In this document: piece after piece, positions 1-7,620 of the stretch
Numbering within the stretch: the first letter of the stretch is position 1
Layout of the letters: each line of letters starts with the position of its first letter
Translations under genes and position numbers: made by a program
Notes under the pieces: model-generated
Database searches by the model: none
Told to the model about the DNA's origin: nothing
Seen by the model: only the letters and a program-made list of their open reading frames with translations
Source of the DNA: Pseudomonadota bacterium
Lineage (GTDB): Bacteria > Pseudomonadota > Alphaproteobacteria > UBA9655
Assembly (NCBI GenBank): GCA_021809225.1
Contig: JAKBAL010000002.1
Location: forward strand, 7,445 to 16,332
Direction: 5' to 3'
DNA length: 8,888 nucleotides

Positions 1-1401
1 CCTCGACGCGGACGATCACATGTTGATAGTGCTAAGCAAATGCTTGCTGAATTTGCAAGCCAAGTCGCAGATGCCCCAAAGGGAAGCATTGGTAACGATG
101 TATATTCATTTATTGTCAGCCGTATCAGCAAACTCGATAGCACGATCTCTTTGCAAATGGATGAAATTGTTCATGATCCAGATTTTCAAAAATTAGAAGG
201 TTCCTGGAGAGGACTCCATAAGCTTGTCATGGGAACGGAAACAAGTGAAACGCTTAAACTAAAATTGTGGATCATTACAAAACAGGAGCTTTTTGATGAT
301 CTAGAACGAGCTGTTGAGTTTGACCAAAGTCAACTTTTCAAGAAGGTCTATGAAGAGCAGTATGGCACCTTTGGTGGAGTCCCTTTTTCTTGTCTTATAG
401 GTGCCTTTGAATTTGGACGGGCTGCGGTGGATATGGAGCTTGCCACGTTAATTTCAAATACGGCGGCTTGCGCTCATACGCCATTTATTGCATCTGCAGC
501 TCCGGCCCTGTTCAATTTCGATAGCTTTACAGAGATGGGGGGGCCACGGGATCTTTCTAAACTATTTGATGGTACGGATGCTATTAAATGGAGAAGTTTC
601 CGTGATACAGAAGATTCTCGCTACTTCGTCCTTACTCTTCCCCATGTGTTGATGCGTTTGCCTTACGGCCAAGCGACCAGCCCCATAGAAGGCTTCGATT
701 ATGAGGAATCCGTTGATGGAACGGATAACTCGAAGTTTTGTTGGGGAAGTGCAGCTTATGCAATTGGGCAGAACATTACAAATGCCTTTTCTCTCTATAA
801 GTGGACAGCCGCAATTCGTGGTGTTGAAGGAGGAGGGCTTGTCTCTGATTTGCCAGCCTTTACCTTCAAGACTTCCGATGGGGATCTGGCTGTGAAATGT
901 CCAACAGAAGTTGCCATTACGGATCGTCGTGAAAAGGAACTCAGCGATCTTGGTTTTATGGCTTTGTGCTATTGTAAAGATACGGACTATGCAGCTTTTT
1001 TTAGCTCTCAAACGACGCAAAAGCCAAAGGAGTATGAAGATAATTCTGCGAATGCTAATTCGAGGATCTCAGCAAGGCTTCCTTACATGCTCAATGCATC
1101 GCGATTTGCCCATTATATTAAGGCGATGATGAGAGATAAAATTGGCTCATTCCTAGGGCGGCAAGAGGTCTCTCTCTTCCTCAACTCATGGATTGCCCAA
1201 TATATTCTTCTCTCAGATAGTGCTCCAGAATCCGTTAAGGCCTCGTTCCCCTTACGTGAAGCTCGTATTGATGTTTCAGAGGTGCCTGGTAAGCCTGGGA
1301 GCTACACAGCGGTTGTCTTCTTGCGCCCCTTCTTCCAACTCGAAGAATTGACAGCGTCCATACGCTTAGTCGCCACATTACCGCGGCCTGGCGCAGGATG
1401 A
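1..1401 (+). CDS. tssC: Type VI secretion contractile sheath large subunit TssC/VipB (5' partial)
   Basis: TssC pairs with TssB to build the cytoplasmic contractile sheath that drives the Hcp tube out of the cell. The reading frame is open from base 1, so the ATG at 40 is internal; 466 residues are visible against roughly 490-500 in the family, leaving a few dozen residues outside the window. The family signature DPDFQKLEGSWRGLHKLV is read at about 175-228. It is followed by an IGAFEFG segment, conserved glycine/proline-rich sheath segments, and a C-terminus (IRLVATLP) typical of TssC. The next gene, hcp, starts 48 nt downstream on the same strand, as in many T6SS operons; tssB would be expected just upstream. 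No frameshift is seen. The family assignment is firm; the true start is not visible. Confidence 0.95.
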   Translation, partial: PRRGRSHVDSAKQMLAEFASQVADAPKGSIGNDVYSFIVSRISKLDSTISLQMDEIVHDPDFQKLEGSWRGLHKLVMGTETSETLKLKLWIITKQELFDDLERAVEFDQSQLFKKVYEEQYGTFGGVPFSCLIGAFEFGRAAVDMELATLISNTAACAHTPFIASAAPALFNFDSFTEMGGPRDLSKLFDGTDAIKWRSFRDTEDSRYFVLTLPHVLMRLPYGQATSPIEGFDYEESVDGTDNSKFCWGSAAYAIGQNITNAFSLYKWTAAIRGVEGGGLVSDLPAFTFKTSDGDLAVKCPTEVAITDRREKELSDLGFMALCYCKDTDYAAFFSSQTTQKPKEYEDNSANANSRISARLPYMLNASRFAHYIKAMMRDKIGSFLGRQEVSLFLNSWIAQYILLSDSAPESVKASFPLREARIDVSEVPGKPGSYTAVVFLRPFFQLEELTASIRLVATLPRPGAG

Positions 1402-1449
1402 GATAAGAGAACTTAATAAATAAACAGAATAAAATGAAAGGAACATAAA

Positions 1450-2133
<684 letters not shown>

Positions 2134-2158
2134 GTCTGATGATACGAAGTAAAAGGAG

Positions 2159-2187
2159 AAGGCGACTCATGTGAGGCCGCCTTTTTT
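2159..2187 (+). terminator. Rho-independent terminator after hcp
   Basis: The stem AAGGCG (2159-2164) pairs with CGCCTT (2178-2183), extended by an inner CTCA/TGAG pair (2166-2169 with 2172-2175), and is followed by a run of six T (2182-2187). It starts 25 nt past the hcp stop codon, so it probably ends the tssC-hcp transcript and lowers read-through into tssE. Confidence 0.85.
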
Positions 2188-2257
2188 CTTTATGGGCTTA
2201 TAGAAGAAAATGCTATAGTCAATAAAAATGAAAATTGGGTGTTGCAAAATTTTAAGG

Positions 2258-2344
2258 CTGGATTGCCGCGGCCCCTGCGGGGCCTCGCAATGACGATCCC
2301 CCTACCTCGTCATTGCGAGGAGCGTATGCGACGAAGCAATCCAG
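2258..2344. repeat. Inverted pair of a dispersed palindromic repeat between hcp and tssE
   Basis: The left arm (2258-2296) begins CTGGATTGC and ends CTCGCAATGACG. The right arm (2308-2344) is its inverted partner, beginning CGTCATTGCGAGG and ending GAAGCAATCCAG. The ends pair but the cores differ: the left core contains its own GGCCCC/GGGGCC stem, the right core reads GAGCGTATGCGACG. The whole 87-nt unit can form a long imperfect hairpin. The same end motifs recur at 4456-4493 and 4562-4645. It occupies most of the 289-nt gap before tssE; nothing else recognisable is seen there apart from the terminator. Confidence 0.9.
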
Positions 2345-2422
2345 AAACCTAATTTCCATTCATGACGATTATGTAGTCAAACAAGTGAATGATATGCAAC
2401 TCATTCTTCATAAGAGGCGAGA

Positions 2423-2911
2423 ATGAAACAAAATAAAATTATCAGAGGAACTCTTGCTCCCCTTTTTGATAGGATTGTAGATGATAAAATGAGTGTGGGG
2501 TTTGAATGTCAGCTGCTCAATGATCAGCAATTGAAGGAATCCATTATTCGTGAGGTTTCCCTTATTTTAAATACGCGTTGCACGGTTCGTAAAGTCATTT
2601 ATGAAAACCATATGGAGACCATTCCTCTCTTTGGTCTCCCTGATTTTTTTGGCTTAGGGGACTTTAGTTATTTTGAGGCAGATAATGCGCAAGAATGGCC
2701 AATAGCCGCGCGTTTTATTGAAACAGCCATTAAAGCTGCGGAGCCGAGGCTTCAAAATATTTTTGTGGAGGTTGAAAACTATGATTCGGTTAACCAAACA
2801 CTCTCCGTCATAATTTCAGCATCTCTTAAAGAAACAAAGATACTCAAAGAGATACATTTTCCCTTAACGCTGCAACACCGAGCACTCGTTCAATCCCAGC
2901 AAGATCTTTAA
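2423..2911 (+). CDS. tssE: T6SS baseplate wedge subunit TssE (gp25-like)
   Basis: TssE is the phage gp25-like baseplate component that helps nucleate sheath polymerisation next to TssF, TssG and TssK. The 162-aa product fits the family size. Visible landmarks are an N-terminal LFDRI segment (residues 14-18), the SI-RE-SLILNTR motif (~40-52), FGLPDF (70-75), the helix leading to AEPRL (~106-110) and a hydrophobic beta-rich end (LSVIISASL, FPLTLQHR). The start is supported by AAGAGG at 2412-2417, 5 nt before the ATG. It follows hcp in the classical order but is separated from it by a terminator and a repeat, so it may have its own promoter, which I could not locate confidently. Its last 68 nt overlap the 3' end of prmC on the other strand. 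Confidence 0.9.
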   Translation: MKQNKIIRGTLAPLFDRIVDDKMSVGFECQLLNDQQLKESIIREVSLILNTRCTVRKVIYENHMETIPLFGLPDFFGLGDFSYFEADNAQEWPIAARFIETAIKAAEPRLQNIFVEVENYDSVNQTLSVIISASLKETKILKEIHFPLTLQHRALVQSQQDL

Positions 2912-3710
2912 GAATAAAAAGGGTTTTAAAGCCAGCGATGTGAAAGAGTCTTTCAACATCTTTCCGTTGGTTAATTCCCATCTCAAAGACTGCAATGCCA
3001 TTGGGAGCAAGGAGAGGTTTGATTTCGTGGGAAAGAATACGGTAGCACTCAAGACCATCCTCTCCCCCAAAGAGAGCTTGGGGAGGGTCGTAATCACGTA
3101 CACCTTTTTCGAGTGTTTCTTTCTCTTTCAGCGGAATATAGGGAGGATTACTGACAATGATATCAAAGGGACCTTTGAGATTCTCCCCCCAATTCCCTTG
3201 GAGGAAAGTCGCGCGTTCTTCAACCTGATTGAGGATTGCATTGGTCCGTGCAATGAGGAGAGCCCCTTTATTAATATCAATTCCAATGCCAGTTGCGCGT
3301 TTAAGCTCATGCAATAAAGCGATGAGAAGACACCCTGAGCCCGTCCCTAAATCTAAAATACGCCATGGATCTGAGGTGCGATGATCAATCCATGCTAAAA
3401 CACTCTCTACCACCCCTTCCGTTTCAGGGCGTGGGTCAAGGGTATGTTCGTTTAGGTGAAAGGGCAGACTCCAAAACTCGCGGACGTCTTTAAGGCGGGA
3501 AAGGGGTTCTCCTTTCAGGCGTCTTTTGAGCCAGTCTTGAATTTTTATTTCTTCTAAGGGAGTTGGCGCATGGGTGGGGTTAAGGATAACAAAGGAATTA
3601 TCACGTCCCAAAGCTCCTGCCAAAAGCCATTTCGCTTCCTGCAATGTATTCTTAAACCCACACTTTGATAGGGCGTCTTTAATCTGTTGCTGCCATTCCA
3701 TAAGGGTCAT
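2844..3710 (-). CDS. prmC: Peptide chain release factor N5-glutamine methyltransferase PrmC (HemK)
   Basis: PrmC uses S-adenosylmethionine to methylate the glutamine of the GGQ motif in release factors RF1/RF2, a cytoplasmic step needed for efficient translation termination. The 288-aa product has normal length. It shows an N-terminal helical domain (residues 1-80), the PRPETE segment (93-98), SAM-binding motif I ILDLGTGSGC (118-127), the catalytic NPPY motif in SNPPYIPL (188-191) and the late DYDPPQALFGGEDGL segment. Its ATG overlaps the nth stop codon by one base (TGATG), pointing to translational coupling and a shared transcript. The C-terminal ~10 residues past the usual end overlap tssE on the opposite strand; no terminator is seen in between. 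Confidence 0.96.
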   Translation of the reverse strand: MTLMEWQQQIKDALSKCGFKNTLQEAKWLLAGALGRDNSFVILNPTHAPTPLEEIKIQDWLKRRLKGEPLSRLKDVREFWSLPFHLNEHTLDPRPETEGVVESVLAWIDHRTSDPWRILDLGTGSGCLLIALLHELKRATGIGIDINKGALLIARTNAILNQVEERATFLQGNWGENLKGPFDIIVSNPPYIPLKEKETLEKGVRDYDPPQALFGGEDGLECYRILSHEIKPLLAPNGIAVFEMGINQRKDVERLFHIAGFKTLFILKDLAGIERVLGVAALRENVSL

Positions 3711-4360
3711 CAGATTATCTTTGTTTTATGAGGATAATGACATTCTTCACGAACGGGGCACGTGGGGCACAGAGGCTTACGTGCTTTACAAATATAACGA
3801 CCATGGAGCACGAGCCAAAGGTGGGCGTTTTTTAGCCAGCGCTCTGGAATGCGCTTCATTAATTCTTTCTCTACCTCTAGGGGGGTCTTTCCAAAGGCAA
3901 GGCCTGTGCGATTCGACACACGGAATATATGGGTATCGACCGCAATGACAGGCTCATGAAAAGCTGCGTTCAAAACCACATTAGCCGTTTTACGCCCCAC
4001 ACCTGGCAAGGACTCAAGAGCTTCTCGATTATCCGGAACTTGCGCGTGAAAATTGCTCACAAGTCTCTGGCATAGACCCATGATATTGCGAGCCTTTGCG
4101 TTGTAAAGACCGATGGTGCAGATATAACGTTTCAATCCTTCTTCGCCCAAGCCCAGGATTTTTTGAGGCGTATCGGCAATCTCAAAAAGTGCCTTCGTCG
4201 CCTTATTCACGCCTTTGTCGGTGGCTTGCGCAGAAAGGACAACGGCAATCAAAAGGGTGAAGGCGTTTACTGAATCAAGCTCTCCCTTCGGATGGGGATC
4301 GTTGGCGGAAAGATGTTCAAAGAAGTGTTCAATTTCTGAGGATGTCATGAGCGTTGTCAT
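3710..4360 (-). CDS. nth: Endonuclease III (Nth), DNA glycosylase/AP lyase
   Basis: Nth removes oxidised pyrimidines from DNA and cleaves the abasic site in base excision repair. The 216-aa product shows the helix-hairpin-helix LPGVGRKTANVVL (residues 118-130) with the catalytic lysine at 124 and the catalytic aspartate at 142 in VDTHIFRVSNR. The C-terminal [4Fe-4S] ligands are Cys191, 198, 201 and 207, spaced C-X6-C-X2-C-X5-C. All key residues are present. The start at 4360 is preferred because AAGGA lies 11 nt upstream; the second Met (codon 5, at 4348) has no ribosome binding site. It leads a two-gene unit with prmC. Its upstream side faces a repeat-filled spacer, and I found no convincing promoter there. 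Confidence 0.97.
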   Translation of the reverse strand: MTTLMTSSEIEHFFEHLSANDPHPKGELDSVNAFTLLIAVVLSAQATDKGVNKATKALFEIADTPQKILGLGEEGLKRYICTIGLYNAKARNIMGLCQRLVSNFHAQVPDNREALESLPGVGRKTANVVLNAAFHEPVIAVDTHIFRVSNRTGLAFGKTPLEVEKELMKRIPERWLKNAHLWLVLHGRYICKARKPLCPTCPVREECHYPHKTKII

Positions 4361-4455
4361 AGGGCAATTATTCCTTGATTTTTACTTCCACGAGGTTCCC
4401 CAGCTAAAGTCAGGAAAATGATGGGATACCAACTATAAACGAAAATAAGGTTTCT

Positions 4456-4493
4456 CTGGATTGCTTCGAAGCATCCGCTTCTCGCAATGACGG
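4456..4493 (+). repeat. Dispersed palindromic repeat, single copy
   Basis: One forward copy with the conserved ends CTGGATTGCTTCG and CTCGCAATGACGG and the core AAGCATCCGCTT. A partial inverted half follows at 4508-4516, so this was probably once a paired unit like those at 2258-2344 and 4562-4645. Confidence 0.88.
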
Positions 4494-4561
4494 CTAGGGA
4501 GGCTATCATTGCGAGCATCTAACCACCAAAAAGTGGAGAAGTTGGTAATGAACTTACGTTT

Positions 4562-4645
4562 CTGGATTGCTTCGGCTCCGTCGGAGCCTCGCAATGACGG
4601 CTCCCCCGGTCGTCTTTGCGAGGGCGATAACCCGAAGCAATCCAG
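4562..4645. repeat. Dispersed palindromic repeat, inverted pair
   Basis: The forward arm (4562-4600) has the same ends as the other copies and a core with a perfect inner stem GGCTCC-GTC-GGAGCC. The inverted arm (4611-4645) reads CGTCTTTGCGAGG...CGAAGCAATCCAG, with one T for A change in the CGTCATTGCGAGG end. The unit is 84 nt and could fold into a long hairpin or cruciform. It is the second inverted pair in the window after 2258-2344. Confidence 0.9.
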
Positions 4646-4689
4646 TCTTTCTTGCTTAAGTTTATTAAGAGGTTCTGAAAGAGCTGTAC

Positions 4690-4704
4690 AAGCAATCCAG
4701 TCTT
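4690..4704 (-). repeat. Partial copy of the repeat end
   Basis: AAGCAATCCAGTCTTT here repeats, in direct orientation, the end of the arm at 4633-4649, including four bases beyond the repeat boundary. This suggests a small local duplication of the repeat edge rather than an independent insertion. Confidence 0.7.
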
Positions 4705-4773
4705 TAAATTTTTCAACGCCCAGCTCTCATTTTGTTTGAGTATATTTAAAATTTTCGTAACCATTAACCACCT

Positions 4774-4862
4774 GTGTCATCCCTCACCTTCGCAAGGGCA
4801 AGCTCTAATAAATGCTAATATTTTCCCTTGGAAAACAAAGCATTTATTGCCAAGGATGACAC
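4774..4862. repeat. Second inverted-repeat element (GTGTCATCC ends)
   Basis: Outer 9-bp arms GTGTCATCC (4774-4782) and GGATGACAC (4854-4862) are perfect inverses. An inner pair AATAAATGC (4807-4815) and GCATTTATT (4840-4848) and a central TTTTCC-CTT-GGAAAA hairpin (4821-4835) nest inside. The left arm carries about 16 extra bases (4783-4798). The element has no coding capacity and ends 49 nt from the 3' end of the 716-aa gene. No T-run follows, so it does not look like an intrinsic terminator; a small non-autonomous mobile element or dispersed repeat is more likely. Confidence 0.75.
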
Positions 4863-4910
4863 CGTTTTGAGAATGTGGTGAATAGTTACAAACTTTCACC
4901 CCTAGATTCC

Positions 4911-7061
4911 CTATGCCGCATCTTGCGTTTTACTGTAGATAACTTGAATAGATTCATCATCAAGTTTCTCTAAAATTTCTCTGAATTGATCTAGCCAATA
5001 GTTAATAAAGACTCTTCTTATACGATAATTTTTTATTTTCTGAAAGTAATCAAGTGTAAAAATTCCTGTTATCAAGTTATCTGTTTTTTCGCTAAGGAAT
5101 GTATCAAAAACGGCTGTTGTTCCAATTGTATTAGACCCAAAAAGAATAATCTTACTGAAAAGATCAAGGTCGGGGTAAGCAAACTCTGCAATAACCAATT
5201 CTACCATACTTAATGCAGCTGCATTGACTAACGATATCCCTTTCCCCACTTTACGAAGCCCTACCATATCTTGCTTAAAAGAAAAGAGAGAAGGTAGAGA
5301 CTGAAACCAATTTTTGATAACATCATGTTCGACCAACGTCTTACTCCCCGTTACGAACGCGAGAACAACATAAGCCACAGGTTCGGAGAAGTTTTTATCT
5401 ATTCCAAGGGCCCAAGCAATAAGGTCCGCAATATGATTCATCATGCGATATTGGGTATAAATGCGCGCACCAGCCACCAGATTGCCAAAAATTCCAAGCG
5501 CTTCCTTCCACCAAGAAGATTGATATGTTTCATCAAGATCGGCTTGAAAATTTTTTGCCTTTGTGAATAATTCTTGTGTTTCTTCAGCTTCTTCAAGTAA
5601 TGAATTTAATTCTTTTAGCCCCCCTGCTGGGGGGGGAATATCTTCACTATCGTGCTTAGGAATGGAAACTCGATTGGAATTTTTAAAAAGTAAACTTGTT
5701 AAGGCTACAACGATGTCATCGTTTTCAGGCTCAGATTGTAAATGAGTGCCTTCTCCTTTTAACTTTTTAAGTTTGTTCACAATGAGTTCAAAAAGAGTAT
5801 TTATAAATTGTTCAGAGTTAGGTTGGTGAATAGCGCTTTGAACTTCCTTTGTTTTATCGAGTAAAATCTGCCTTTTAATACGAACACTAGCGCTTTTTTC
5901 ATAGTTATGTTCTCTGAATTGACGATATAGAGATTTCTGAGCGAGGTCGTAAAAAAGAAAACCTAGAGATACGAATAGGCACGTTCCGGTTATTGCCGTA
6001 AATGTAATGTCATCGAAACTGATGGGGGGAGATACGAGATTTTCAACATCTATTCCTAAAAAGGTTACATAACCTGCAGAATTCAAAAATGCACCGACAA
6101 TAACACCTCCCTTTACAATTTTGTGTCCTAAGCTAAGTTTATAAATATGGGGTTTCGAATCTTCTTTTTCAGTGGGATGGAAGGCTTTTTCACGGAAAAC
6201 AGCTTGTCCAATCGTCTTTCCTTTCTCATATAAATGTCGGACAAGAGGAGGAGATAGGGTAACTGTGAACCAGGTAATACAAGCATCTGCGGGTCCATCT
6301 AAATCTTGAAAATTAAAAAAGTACCCCACTTCAAACATAATCATTGCTGTGAATGCAGATGGTGGTCCAAATCCAAGTAGCCCCATAAGTATTTGAAGAG
6401 ATTTCGTTTTCCATGTTGTGGAGATATGCTTGAGCCAGAATTCTTCATCCAATACCTTAAAAAATAAATCCGTACTTCCCCAACTTTTGGGTTTGCCGCT
6501 ACGAGGAGCATTCTTTTGGCTTTTTGCGATATCCTCAATCGATAATGGGGACTCAGGAGCAGCTATGCCGCTCCCATAAATTAGTACGGTCTCGACACTA
6601 GAGATCCCCAGCTTTCTTAAAGCAGTTCTAAATTTTTTTTGTTCTGGAGTTAATGTTTCTATGGGAAGGCCAGAGGGGCGAGCTCTTCTCTGTTTTAACT
6701 TAGCCTTAATTGTTTCTAATATCATTTCAGCTTGTTCAGGTCTTACAACGCCTGCGGCAGCGTCTCTCAGAAATTCCTCTTGTTCGTTTCCAAATAATGA
6801 ATATTTCTCATCAGTTCCTACAATATCCTCACCGCTACTGTCAGTACTTGAGAAATCTTCTTCGCTTAATTCTGTATCTTTCTTTGTTTTCTTTTTACTT
6901 CTTTTTTCTTTTTCCTTACCCTTTTCCCGGTCTTTATGTGGGTTTACTTGAACCCGTGAGGAATGGCTACCCTCCTCTTCCATCGCCCAAGAGAAATCCA
7001 TAGGAGCCAGGAAGATGCTTACGATGAGGGTTAAATGAAGAATTTTTTGTAAAAATTTCAT
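4911..7061 (-). CDS. Large exported polytopic membrane protein of unknown function
   Basis: I do not recognise this 716-aa protein. It begins with a classical signal peptide (basic n-region, hydrophobic stretch at residues 8-20, probable cleavage after SWA at ~26). Next comes a highly charged Lys/Glu linker (~41-61) and an acidic Ser/Asp/Glu stretch (62-85). Hydrophobic segments that may span the membrane lie near residues 223-250, 261-283, 317-337, 354-375, 521-540, 568-585 and 608-655. A Lys/Glu-rich region (385-520) separates the two hydrophobic halves. The start is supported by GAAGGA in the last codons of the preceding gene; the gap between the two genes is 9 nt, so they are almost surely co-transcribed and coupled. 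Two homopolymer runs occur within it at 5619-5636. It could be an envelope protein or a secreted factor that inserts into a membrane; neither can be settled from sequence alone. Confidence 0.85.
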   Translation of the reverse strand: MKFLQKILHLTLIVSIFLAPMDFSWAMEEEGSHSSRVQVNPHKDREKGKEKEKRSKKKTKKDTELSEEDFSSTDSSGEDIVGTDEKYSLFGNEQEEFLRDAAAGVVRPEQAEMILETIKAKLKQRRARPSGLPIETLTPEQKKFRTALRKLGISSVETVLIYGSGIAAPESPLSIEDIAKSQKNAPRSGKPKSWGSTDLFFKVLDEEFWLKHISTTWKTKSLQILMGLLGFGPPSAFTAMIMFEVGYFFNFQDLDGPADACITWFTVTLSPPLVRHLYEKGKTIGQAVFREKAFHPTEKEDSKPHIYKLSLGHKIVKGGVIVGAFLNSAGYVTFLGIDVENLVSPPISFDDITFTAITGTCLFVSLGFLFYDLAQKSLYRQFREHNYEKSASVRIKRQILLDKTKEVQSAIHQPNSEQFINTLFELIVNKLKKLKGEGTHLQSEPENDDIVVALTSLLFKNSNRVSIPKHDSEDIPPPAGGLKELNSLLEEAEETQELFTKAKNFQADLDETYQSSWWKEALGIFGNLVAGARIYTQYRMMNHIADLIAWALGIDKNFSEPVAYVVLAFVTGSKTLVEHDVIKNWFQSLPSLFSFKQDMVGLRKVGKGISLVNAAALSMVELVIAEFAYPDLDLFSKIILFGSNTIGTTAVFDTFLSEKTDNLITGIFTLDYFQKIKNYRIRRVFINYWLDQFREILEKLDDESIQVIYSKTQDAA
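5619..5636 (-). repeat. C6/G8 homopolymer pair in the 716-aa coding region
   Basis: On the + strand six C (5619-5624) are followed by TGCT and eight G (5629-5636). On the coding strand this is C8-AGCA-G6, encoding PPPAGG near residues 486-491. The two runs are complementary and could pair as a small hairpin. Runs of this length are slippage-prone, and a one-base change would truncate the protein between its two hydrophobic halves. Confidence 0.9.
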
Positions 7062-7070
7062 AACAATTTC

Positions 7071-7535
7071 CTATCCTTCCACAATAAGAACGGCGTTGGT
7101 TCCCTTAGTGTTTTTCGTTTTACGTAATTGATCTGAAACATCTTTGGAGATTTGAATATTTTCGAAAATAATCTCATTTGTATCCGATGAAAAAAGGGTG
7201 TTCTGCATTTTAAAATTGATAAGAAAGGGCTGGCCATTTTTTTGAATAGACAATGTAAACACAAGATTTTTCTCGCGGTTTTCCATAATATAATCAACGA
7301 ATTCGCTAGGCTTAATAGTCTTTTTTTGTCGATAGGGCCTGTCTGTCATAACGGTTATTGAAGAGGGAGGAAGCTGAATTTTAAGATTGATTTTACCTTT
7401 CTGGACCATCTCATAGGATTGAATGGGAATCGTAAAATATAAGGGCTCTTTTGTCTGATTTTTTAAATCGTCAACAGACGATGCATGCGTTGACGATAAA
7501 ATTGAAAAAATAAAAATAAATAAATATTTCAACAT
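7071..7535 (-). CDS. Small secreted protein of unknown function (DRPYR type)
   Basis: A 154-aa protein with a short hydrophobic signal peptide (residues 1-18, probable cleavage after THA). The mature part of ~136 aa appears beta-rich, with alternating hydrophobic residues. Its most distinctive stretch is ITVMTDRPYR (60-69), followed by a helix-like PSEFVDYI (76-83), strands LVFTLSI and LINFKM, and a final NAVLIVEG. The order of these elements resembles the divergently encoded 176-aa protein, suggesting they are distant paralogs. From memory, a TDRP-R / EF--LW / PPNA-L pattern occurs in uncharacterised secreted bacterial proteins; I cannot verify that here. GAGGA lies 9 nt before the ATG. It is the first gene of an operon with the 716-aa gene 9 nt downstream. 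Confidence 0.85.
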   Translation of the reverse strand: MLKYLFIFIFSILSSTHASSVDDLKNQTKEPLYFTIPIQSYEMVQKGKINLKIQLPPSSITVMTDRPYRQKKTIKPSEFVDYIMENREKNLVFTLSIQKNGQPFLINFKMQNTLFSSDTNEIIFENIQISKDVSDQLRKTKNTKGTNAVLIVEG

Positions 7536-7620
7536 CTATAAAAATCCTCATTGTTTATTATTTTTTAAGTTTTTAATTGTAGAATATTAAAGTAGAAACA
7601 TGCTCTTTAAGGAGAACGTT
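7536..7620. promoter_or_regulatory. AT-rich divergent promoter region between the two secreted-protein genes
   Basis: An 85-bp spacer separates the two start codons and must hold promoters for both directions, unless the genes are read from further away. It is very AT-rich with T and A tracts around 7559-7590. A weak candidate for the + gene is TTGTTT (7551-7556) with TAATTG (7574-7579), 17 bp apart; several AT-rich hexamers could serve the - direction. Ribosome binding sites are clear: AAGGAG (7609-7614) for the + gene and GAGGA (complement of 7545-7549) for the - gene. Exact promoter elements are not established. Confidence 0.45.

Larger units (their letters stand above)
4361..4910. other. 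Repeat-filled intergenic spacer without a credible gene
   Basis: About 550 bp lie between the start of nth and the 3' end of the 716-aa gene. The stretch 4456-4704 is made of full and partial copies of the CTGGATTGC...CTCGCAATGACG repeat. Besides the copies listed separately there is a decayed inverted half copy at 4508-4516 (CATTGCGAG). The stretch 4774-4862 is a different inverted repeat. The short open frames here run through the repeats and lack coding character. The first ~80 bp (4361-4440) should contain the nth promoter, but no clear -35/-10 pair is visible. Confidence 0.8.

Noticed and set aside
562..1020. 152-aa open frame on the - strand
   Set aside because: It lies wholly inside tssC, has no ribosome binding site or family likeness, and is a shadow of a well-conserved gene.
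2151..2175. AGGAG followed by ATG TGA after hcp, resembling a minimal leader peptide
   Set aside because: The ATG is followed at once by a stop and falls in the loop of the terminator hairpin; coincidence is the simpler reading.
2940..3948. Open frames of 125 and 124 aa on the + strand
   Set aside because: They are antisense to prmC and nth, whose catalytic motifs are intact.
4509..4764. Two overlapping short open frames (76 and 81 aa) in the spacer upstream of nth
   Set aside because: Both are largely translations of the palindromic repeats; such products are a common annotation artefact.
4456..4862. CRISPR array
   Set aside because: The repeats are palindromic units in both orientations with irregular spacing and divergent cores, not direct repeats with uniform spacers, and no cas gene is near.
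4877..4900. GGTGAA/TTCACC hairpin just past the stop of the 716-aa gene
   Set aside because: The stem is only 6 bp with a 12-nt loop and no T-run, too weak to call a terminator.
7600..7620. Upstream ATG giving a 183-aa form of the secreted protein
   Set aside because: It has no ribosome binding site; AAGGAG is correctly placed for the ATG at 7621, which starts a normal signal peptide.
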